Positions 5,737 through 10,397 of a DNA stretch of 10,397 bases are shown here, piece after piece (within the stretch, counting starts at the first letter, position 1; every line of letters starts with the position of its first letter). Source of the DNA: Alistipes sp. (GTDB taxonomy: Bacteria > Bacteroidota > Bacteroidia > Bacteroidales > Rikenellaceae); the NCBI GenBank assembly GCA_017391435.1, contig JAFOYS010000158.1, positions 1-10,397 on the forward strand, given 5' to 3'. Under the pieces are notes generated by a model that was not told where the DNA came from, ran no database searches, and was given only the letters and a program-made list of their open reading frames with translations. The position numbers were made by a program, and so were the translations under genes.

Positions 5737-7851
5737 ATGAATCCATTAGATAACGACATAAAGTATATCTCGGGGGTAGGAGAGGTTAGAGCAAAGTTGC
5801 TTGCCAAGGAGATTGGTGTCAAGAGTGTAGGCGATATGCTCTACCACTTCCCGTTTCGTTATGTTGACCGCACAAAAGTCTACAATATAGGTGAGCTTAA
5901 TGAGGCAAACACCTCGGGTGGATATATACAGATTCGCGGCCGTGTGACGGGTAAAAATATCTTTGGCGAGGGGCGTAATCAGCGCTTTGTTATCTACATT
6001 GCGGACCAGACAGGCAAGGCCGAGCTAATCTGGTTTCGCGGTATAAAGTGGATTGAGAATAAGTTTGAACTTGGACGCGAGTATCTTGTCTTTGGCCGTC
6101 CGTCATTCTATCGTAGTGAGCTAAGTTTTGTCCATCCAGAGGTTGAGCCTATAGAGGTGGCTATGTCGCGTAAGGAGAACTGCGGACTGCAGGGTATCTA
6201 CTCCACAACAGAGAAGCTCTCCACGGCAATGGGTGCAAAGGGTATGCACACAATTGTCGGCAAGATATTAGATAGTTATGCCGACAAGATTGTGGACTAT
6301 ATGCCCGACTATTTGCGCCAGCAGTATGGACTTATACCGTTGGCTCAAGCTCTTGAGACTATCCACCGTCCGACATCTCCTATGGCGCTCAAGCAGGCTC
6401 AGTTCCGACTCAAGTTTGACGAGCTCTTTGGTATTCAGCTCAACATACAGTCTCGTCGTGCCGCTCGCACTACGGCTCAGGCGGGCTTCCACTTTGGGCG
6501 TGTAGGTAAGTACTTTAATGATTTTTACAATACCCGACTACCATTTCCGCTTACGGGGGCGCAGAAGAAGGCTATTAAGGATATCCGTGCCGATACAGTC
6601 TCGGGTTGTCAGATGAATCGTCTGTTGCAGGGCGATGTGGGTAGCGGAAAGACCGTTGTTGCGCTTATATCGATGATTCTTGCTGTAGACAATGGCTTCC
6701 AGGCCTGCATAATGGCTCCGACAGAGATTCTTGCAAGGCAGCACTACGCCACAATAGTAAAGATGGTAGGCGATATTGGTCTACGCATAGCTGTGCTGAC
6801 CGGTACAACAAAGAGTAAGGAGCGTCGGGAGATTCTTGCAGCACTTGTGGCTGGTGAGATAGATATTCTTGTGGGTACACACGCCCTTATTGAGGATAGG
6901 GTGCAGTTCGCATCGCTTGGTTTTGTGGTGATAGATGAGCAGCACCGCTTTGGCGTTGAGCAGCGTGCAAAGCTCTGGGCAAAGAACACAAATCCGCCAC
7001 ATATCCTTGTAATGACAGCTACGCCTATACCGCGTACCCTTGCAATGACACTCTATGGAGACCTTGATGTCTCTACAATTGACGAGTTGCCTCCAGGCCG
7101 TAAGCCGATAAAGACTGTGCACTACTACGACTCTGCACGATTACGACTCTTTGGCTTTATGCGAGAGCAGATTGCTCAGGGGCGTCAGATATATATTGTC
7201 TACCCGCTTATCAAGGAGTCAGAGAAGGCAGACTATGCAAATCTTGAGCAGGGCTTTGAGGCTATAGTGCGCGATTTCCCGCTGCCAAAGTATCGTGTGA
7301 CGGCCTGTCACGGCAAGATGAAGCCGGAGGATAAGGAGGAGTCTATGCGACAGTTCAAGAGCGGCGAGGCTGACATTCTTGTGGCTACATCTGTCATTGA
7401 GGTGGGTGTAGATATTCCAAATGCTTCAGTGATGGTTATTGAGTCTGCCGAGCGTTTTGGCCTTGCACAGTTACATCAGCTTCGTGGTCGTGTGGGTCGT
7501 GGAGCAAATCAGTCCTACTGTGTTCTTATGTCGGATGAGAAGCTATCAAAGGAGTCTCGAGCCCGTCTTGAGGCTATGTGTGAGACCAACAATGGATTTA
7601 GGCTTGCGGAGCTTGACCTTCAGCTGCGTGGTGCAGGAGATATCAATGGTACACAGCAGAGTGGCGAGATTATTGACCTTAAGATTGCCAACCTTGCTGA
7701 GGATAACCAGATTGTTCAGTTGGCTCAGCAGGCGGCAATAGCTCTGCTGACGGCAGATGCAAACCTTGAGCTGCCACAACACATACCACTCAGGGAGCTT
7801 CGCGCAAGGTATACAAAGAGGGAGAGTGTTGATTTTTCGGTTATCCTATAA
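5737..7851 (+). CDS. recG: ATP-dependent DNA helicase RecG
   Basis: 704 residues, full length for RecG, the monomeric double-strand translocase that remodels stalled replication forks and branched recombination intermediates. The N-terminal wedge region includes the helix-hairpin-helix-like ISGVGEVRAKLLAKE (11-25) and an OB fold around 62-140 (IQIRGRV, FVIYIADQTGKAELIWF). The helicase motors follow: Walker A GDVGSGKT (299-306), APTEILARQH (327-336), the DEQH box of motif II (VIDEQHRFGVEQR, 398-410), motif III TATPIPRTLAM (427-437), YPLIKESEK (489-497), motif V VATSVIEVGVDIPNA (549-563) and motif VI QLRGRVGRG (581-589). The RecG-specific C-terminal LDLQLRGAGDINGTQQSG (626-643) is present. Nothing is missing. 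The start at 5737 fits the family N-terminus, and a -7 element sits directly in front of it. The DUF3108 gene follows after 30 nt and is probably on the same transcript. Confidence 0.97.
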   Translation: MNPLDNDIKYISGVGEVRAKLLAKEIGVKSVGDMLYHFPFRYVDRTKVYNIGELNEANTSGGYIQIRGRVTGKNIFGEGRNQRFVIYIADQTGKAELIWFRGIKWIENKFELGREYLVFGRPSFYRSELSFVHPEVEPIEVAMSRKENCGLQGIYSTTEKLSTAMGAKGMHTIVGKILDSYADKIVDYMPDYLRQQYGLIPLAQALETIHRPTSPMALKQAQFRLKFDELFGIQLNIQSRRAARTTAQAGFHFGRVGKYFNDFYNTRLPFPLTGAQKKAIKDIRADTVSGCQMNRLLQGDVGSGKTVVALISMILAVDNGFQACIMAPTEILARQHYATIVKMVGDIGLRIAVLTGTTKSKERREILAALVAGEIDILVGTHALIEDRVQFASLGFVVIDEQHRFGVEQRAKLWAKNTNPPHILVMTATPIPRTLAMTLYGDLDVSTIDELPPGRKPIKTVHYYDSARLRLFGFMREQIAQGRQIYIVYPLIKESEKADYANLEQGFEAIVRDFPLPKYRVTACHGKMKPEDKEESMRQFKSGEADILVATSVIEVGVDIPNASVMVIESAERFGLAQLHQLRGRVGRGANQSYCVLMSDEKLSKESRARLEAMCETNNGFRLAELDLQLRGAGDINGTQQSGEIIDLKIANLAEDNQIVQLAQQAAIALLTADANLELPQHIPLRELRARYTKRESVDFSVIL

Positions 7852-7881
7852 TAAGGCACCGCTACTGAGCGTTATAAGGTT

Positions 7882-8679
7882 ATGAAACATTTTTTAGCTA
7901 TACTTGTTACACTGATTGCTACGCTGCCACTCTCGGCACAGCTATACAACGCTGGAGAGAGGTTAGACTATCGTGTAGCATACAAGGCCAAGCTTGTGCC
8001 AAATACGGAGATGGCTACAGTGACAGTTCAGACAACCCTTGATACGCTTAAGGGCAAGCCTGTATACCGCGTTATGGGTCTTGGAAAGATTATGCCAGAG
8101 TATCGCTGGTTCTTCTATCTTGAGGATAGGTACGACATCTTTGTAGATACCCTCTCGCTGCGTACACTCCGCTTTGAGAGCGATATTAAGGAGGGCGACT
8201 ATACCTTCCGTAGCCACTACAACTACGACTGGGATAGTTTGAAGGTGCACACTTGGGCGCAGAGCCGTCAGCGAACACCAAAGAGCAAGAGTATGAAGCT
8301 GACGCAGCAGAGTATGGATCCCGTTTCGCTCTACTTCAACCTCCGTTCTATAGATGCGACAACACTCTCTGTGGGTCAGACTAACAATCTTGAGATGGTT
8401 CTTGAGGATACTGTTAAGGTGCTAAAGTATAGGCTTATTGGTCGTGAGGTGTGCCGTGTGCCGCAGCTGGGAAAGTTCCGCACAATAAAGCTTGCCTGCA
8501 CACTCGGCACAAGCGAGGGCTTCTCGTTTACAGATGGCTCGGAGTTCTTTATTTGGATTACAGACGACAAGAATAAGTTCCCGGTATTGCTTGAGTCGCC
8601 AATAAAAATTGGCAGTATTCGTGCATATATCTCTGACTTTAAGGGATTAAAATACCCGTTAACGAGTAAAATCAGATAA
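7882..8679 (+). CDS. Exported DUF3108-domain protein
   Basis: 265 residues. The N-terminus MKHFLAILVTLIATLPLSAQ is a clear type-I signal peptide with likely cleavage after the Ala of LSA (residue 19), so the protein should be periplasmic; no lipobox Cys or membrane helix follows. The mature part, starting LYNAGERLDYRVAYK, then alternating beta strands such as YRVMGLGKI, YRWFFYLEDRYD and FRSHYNYDWD, and ending FPVLLESPIKIGSIRAYISD, has the pattern of DUF3108 (a lipocalin-like or LolA-like beta-barrel family common in Bacteroidota, function undefined). It lies 30 nt after recG, with no terminator and no recognisable promoter between. The assignment rests on remembered family pattern; ligand or partner is unknown. 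Confidence 0.8.
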   Translation: MKHFLAILVTLIATLPLSAQLYNAGERLDYRVAYKAKLVPNTEMATVTVQTTLDTLKGKPVYRVMGLGKIMPEYRWFFYLEDRYDIFVDTLSLRTLRFESDIKEGDYTFRSHYNYDWDSLKVHTWAQSRQRTPKSKSMKLTQQSMDPVSLYFNLRSIDATTLSVGQTNNLEMVLEDTVKVLKYRLIGREVCRVPQLGKFRTIKLACTLGTSEGFSFTDGSEFFIWITDDKNKFPVLLESPIKIGSIRAYISDFKGLKYPLTSKIR

Positions 8680-8685
8680 ATTTAT

Positions 8686-8693
8686 TACCTTTG
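8686..8693 (+). promoter_or_regulatory. -7 element for the 307-residue membrane protein gene
   Basis: TACCTTTG fits TAnnTTTG and ends 20 nt before the ATG at 8714, a common spacing in Bacteroidota. No TTTG lies at the -33 position, so the match is partial. It begins 6 nt after the DUF3108 stop, giving the downstream gene a likely separate promoter. Confidence 0.5.
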
Positions 8694-8713
8694 TGGCGTA
8701 AAAACATACAACT

Positions 8714-9637
8714 ATGGCAGATACTAAGTATGACTATGACGATGATCGTTACGACGATTATGATACAGACGACAATGGCGCGTCGCAAAAATCTATCCGC
8801 GGCTACCGTGTGGTAATTATCCTGCTGGCTGTTATCCTGGCAGGTATCTCGGCGCTCTACTTTAATCTTAACCGTCAGCAGCAGCGTGACTATGAGCTGC
8901 TAAAGGTAGACCGTGACTCTATCCAGAGCAACCTTCAGGGGCTTATTACAGAGTACGATAGCCTAAAGTTTACTAACGACACTATTGCACAGCGTCTTGT
9001 TGAGGCAAACCAGATGATGGAGCAGCTCAAGCGAGAGCGTCGTTGGAACTATGCAAAGATTAAGGAGTACGAGAAGGAGGTGGGTACACTGCGTAGCGTT
9101 ATGCGTAACTACCTCAAGCAGATTGACTCGCTCAATAATCTGAATAAGAAGCTTGTTGCCGAGAATGTATCCTACCGCAAGGAGATCTCTACAGCCAACC
9201 TACGCGCCGATGTGGCGGAGGAGAAGGCCTCAGAGCTTGCAAACAAGGTGCGTCAGGGATCTGTCCTGCGTGCGCGCGATATTGCAATGGTGGCACTTAA
9301 CGAGAAGGATAATGTTGTTACCCGCATTAAGAGGGCAGTAACCCTGCGCGTGGACTTTGCTATATCGTCAAACGAACTTGCCAGCCCAGGCAACCGTGTT
9401 GTCTATATGTGCATTAAGTCGCCAGATGGTTACCTGCTTACCTCGGAGAGTATGCCTACATTTGACTATCAGGGCGTAGCAACGGGCTACTCAGCTTCGC
9501 GTGAGGTTGACTACCAGAACGAGGATGTGGATGTAAGTATCTACTACCGTGGCAGTGGCTTTACTGAGGGTCAGTACAAGATAGAGATTTATACAGACGG
9601 CAACCTTATCGGCTCTGGATCTGTCTCTATGCGATAA
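8714..9637 (+). CDS. Single-pass membrane protein with coiled coil; function unknown
   Basis: 307 residues, not recognised as a named family. It has three visible parts. Residues 1-30 form a very acidic cytoplasmic tail: of residues 6-20, ten are Asp and three Tyr (YDYDDDRYDDYDTDD). Residues 31-51 (VVIILLAVILAGISALYF core) form one membrane segment preceded by Arg, fitting an N-in/C-out signal anchor. Residues 53-180 are Gln/Glu/Lys/Leu-rich with heptad-like spacing (DSIQSNLQGLITEYDSL, LKQIDSLNNLNKKLVAE), a probable coiled coil. Residues 200-307 are beta-rich, with alternating strands and turns (RVVYMCIKSPDGYLLTSES, DVDVSIYYRGSG, YKIEIYTDGNLIGSGSVSMR), suggesting an extracytoplasmic beta-sandwich. 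Automated pipelines often give such proteins misleading 'chromosome partitioning' or 'initiator' names because of the coiled coil; I see no ATPase motif. It probably has its own promoter and lies between DUF3108 and rplY. Confidence 0.85.
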   Translation: MADTKYDYDDDRYDDYDTDDNGASQKSIRGYRVVIILLAVILAGISALYFNLNRQQQRDYELLKVDRDSIQSNLQGLITEYDSLKFTNDTIAQRLVEANQMMEQLKRERRWNYAKIKEYEKEVGTLRSVMRNYLKQIDSLNNLNKKLVAENVSYRKEISTANLRADVAEEKASELANKVRQGSVLRARDIAMVALNEKDNVVTRIKRAVTLRVDFAISSNELASPGNRVVYMCIKSPDGYLLTSESMPTFDYQGVATGYSASREVDYQNEDVDVSIYYRGSGFTEGQYKIEIYTDGNLIGSGSVSMR

Positions 9638-9641
9638 ATGT

Positions 9642-9658
9642 TGTTGGCAATGCCGACA
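9642..9658 (+). other. Short hairpin after the membrane protein gene
   Basis: A 7-bp stem with one G-U pair (TGTTGGC at 9642-9648 with GCCGACA at 9652-9658) around a 3-nt loop lies 4 nt after the stop at 9637. No T-tract follows, so it is not a normal intrinsic terminator; it may protect the 3' end or be chance. Confidence 0.4.
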
Positions 9659-9667
9659 GTAGTGATA

Positions 9668-9714
9668 TTAAGGAGTTTAGTGAAGTTGAGGAGGATTTTC
9701 GCTAAACTCCTTAA
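9668..9714 (+). terminator. Terminator-like hairpin with weak T-tract
   Basis: A perfect 13-bp inverted repeat (TTAAGGAGTTTAG at 9668-9680 and its complement at 9702-9714) encloses a 21-nt loop. It sits 30 nt after the membrane protein stop and is followed by AAATTTAT rather than a run of T. It may end the upstream transcript, but the long loop and poor T-tract make it weaker than the 4380-4416 terminator; a two-fold protein binding site is an alternative. Confidence 0.5.
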
Positions 9715-9760
9715 ATTTATCAATTTCTCTGTTCTGCGTCAGAGTGCAAACTGCTAAAAA

Positions 9761-9792
9761 TTTGGTAGTTAGAAAAAAAAGTTCTACATTTG
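9761..9792 (+). promoter_or_regulatory. Canonical Bacteroidota promoter for rplY
   Basis: TTTG (9761-9764), a 20-nt spacer containing eight consecutive A residues, and TACATTTG (9785-9792) match both promoter boxes exactly. Transcription should start near 9797-9799, leaving a leader of about 84 nt. The A-tract just upstream of the -7 box may bend the DNA and would suit a highly expressed ribosomal gene. Confidence 0.8.
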
Positions 9793-9797
9793 CAGCC

Positions 9798-9880
9798 GAA
9801 ATCAGGCGGTTATGGGGGTTGCACTCCGGGTGCAGACTGAGTCCCGCCGTAGGTAATAACTTATATAACAGTATTTTACA
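9798..9880 (+). ncRNA. Candidate structured 5' leader of rplY
   Basis: The first two thirds of the predicted leader is markedly GC-richer than the flanking DNA and can fold. GGCGG (9805-9809) can pair with CCGCC (9844-9848), enclosing a hairpin TGCAC (9820-9824)/GTGCA (9830-9834) and a mini-hairpin GAC/GTC (9835-9843). An alternative pairing, GTTAT (9809-9813) with ATAAC (9856-9860), shares a base with the outer helix and could be a competing state. The last 20 nt are A/T-rich. Ribosomal-protein genes are often autoregulated through such leaders, so this is a candidate L25-responsive element; it matches no class I can name. The fold was done by eye. Confidence 0.4.
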
Positions 9881-10397
9881 ATGAAAACTATTGCAATTAA
9901 TGCAGCGCCTCGTGCTGACTATGGTAAGAAGGCAACTAAGGCAGTTCGTCGTGAGGGTCTTATTCCTTGCGTAATTTATGGTGGTGGCGAGAATGTAACT
10001 TTCGCTATCGATGAGAAGGCTGTAAAGCCACTTATCTACACTCCTAACTTTTATATCGTTGAGCTCGATATCGACGGTAAGAAGGAGCTTGCAGTACTTC
10101 GTGATGTTCAGTATCACCCAATCCGTGAGCAGATTCTTCACATCGATTTCTACCGTGTTCAGGAGGGTAAGCCAGTTTCTATCGCTGTTCCAGTTCGCCT
10201 TACAGGTACTGCTGAGGGTGTTAAGATCGGTGGTAAGCTCGCTCTTTCTGCTCGTAAGCTCGTTGTTAAGGCTATGGTTGAGAACCTTCCAGATGAGCTC
10301 GTTGTTGATGTAACTCCACTCAAGGTTGGTCAGACTATCTTCGTTGGCGATCTTCAGTTCGAGGGTCTTCAGTTCGTATCTCCTGCAACTCAGGCAG
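9881..10397 (+). CDS. rplY: 50S ribosomal protein L25/general stress protein CTC family (3' end cut by the window)
   Basis: 172 codons are present and the frame runs off the right edge; CTC-type L25 proteins are usually about 190-220 residues, so most of the protein is here. L25 binds loop E of 5S rRNA in the central protuberance of the large subunit. The N-terminal L25 domain shows RADYGKKATKAVRREGLIPC (11-30), then VIYGGG, the family's conserved basic and PxVIYG region, and DVQYHPIREQILHIDFYRVQ (75-94), the typical HPxxxxxLHxDFxRV motif. The C-terminal beta domain follows (VSIAVPVRLTGTAEGVKIGG, 99-118, to the edge), making it the long two-domain CTC form. Codons are strongly biased (CGT, GGT, GTT, AAG, CTC, TTC and ATC favoured), as expected of abundant ribosomal proteins. 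It has its own exact promoter and a structured leader. Confidence 0.95.
   Translation, partial: MKTIAINAAPRADYGKKATKAVRREGLIPCVIYGGGENVTFAIDEKAVKPLIYTPNFYIVELDIDGKKELAVLRDVQYHPIREQILHIDFYRVQEGKPVSIAVPVRLTGTAEGVKIGGKLALSARKLVVKAMVENLPDELVVDVTPLKVGQTIFVGDLQFEGLQFVSPATQA

Noticed and set aside
6781..7122. Minus-strand open frame of 113 codons inside recG
   Set aside because: Antisense to the conserved RecG helicase motifs, with no promoter or domain.
9798..9880. Naming the rplY leader as the known gammaproteobacterial L25 leader, or as a riboswitch
   Set aside because: No consensus I can recall is matched and the taxon differs; kept only as a candidate structured leader.
9677..10141. Minus-strand open frame of 154 codons across the rplY leader and gene
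   Set aside because: It runs antisense through the rplY promoter, leader and L25 motifs; low-complexity Leu/Asn composition from the reverse of biased codons.
1..10397. CRISPR arrays, insertion sequences, tRNA genes or phage genes
   Set aside because: No regular direct repeats, no transposase motifs, no paired terminal inverted repeats and no cloverleaf-like segments were seen on either strand.

Overview
The window looks like chromosomal DNA of a Bacteroidota member, most likely order Bacteroidales. The evidence is repeated TTTG-N19/20-TAnnTTTG promoters, the lack of Shine-Dalgarno sequences before most starts, a large-type IspG with an internal insert, and Bacteroidota-style WbqC, DUF3108 and CTC/L25-like proteins. 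Rikenellaceae (Alistipes-like) is a guess from the moderate GC and the protein flavour; the sequence does not prove it. I see no mobile element, CRISPR array, tRNA or rRNA. The gene content is mostly core and housekeeping.

Layout. (a) Positions 1-171, minus strand: the N-terminus of a short-chain dehydrogenase running off the left edge. It diverges from a four-gene plus-strand cluster across a compact, overlapping promoter region. (b) 249-4379, plus strand: a class-III PLP aminotransferase, a nitroreductase, IspG (MEP isoprenoid pathway) and a WbqC-family protein. They are separated by 1 nt, 27 nt and a 7-nt overlap and end in a strong hairpin terminator. (c) 4435-5592, minus strand: a FucO-like lactaldehyde/1,2-propanediol oxidoreductase, converging on the same bidirectional terminator and driven by its own canonical promoter. 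(d) 5737-8679, plus strand: recG helicase followed after 30 nt by an exported DUF3108 protein. (e) 8714-9637: an unrecognised single-pass membrane protein with an acidic Asp/Tyr-rich N-terminus, a coiled coil and a C-terminal beta-rich domain. (f) 9638-9880: a gap with two hairpins, a textbook promoter and a GC-rich foldable leader, leading into rplY (L25), which runs off the right edge.

The most notable item is the ispG gene. Its reading frame starts with about 65 extra residues that read as a complete XRE/Cro-type helix-turn-helix, fused to an otherwise intact IspG with all expected iron-sulfur ligands. No start codon lies in frame between the HTH and the enzyme, so the fusion appears to be the only form that can be made with the full enzyme domain. 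This suggests, but does not prove, a DNA-binding or protein-binding role attached to an Fe-S isoprenoid enzyme. The second item worth checking is the structured rplY leader, a candidate autoregulatory ribosomal-protein leader.

The genes do not form one pathway. The aminotransferase/nitroreductase/ispG/wbqC cluster is probably one transcript, but I infer no shared biochemistry beyond co-transcription.
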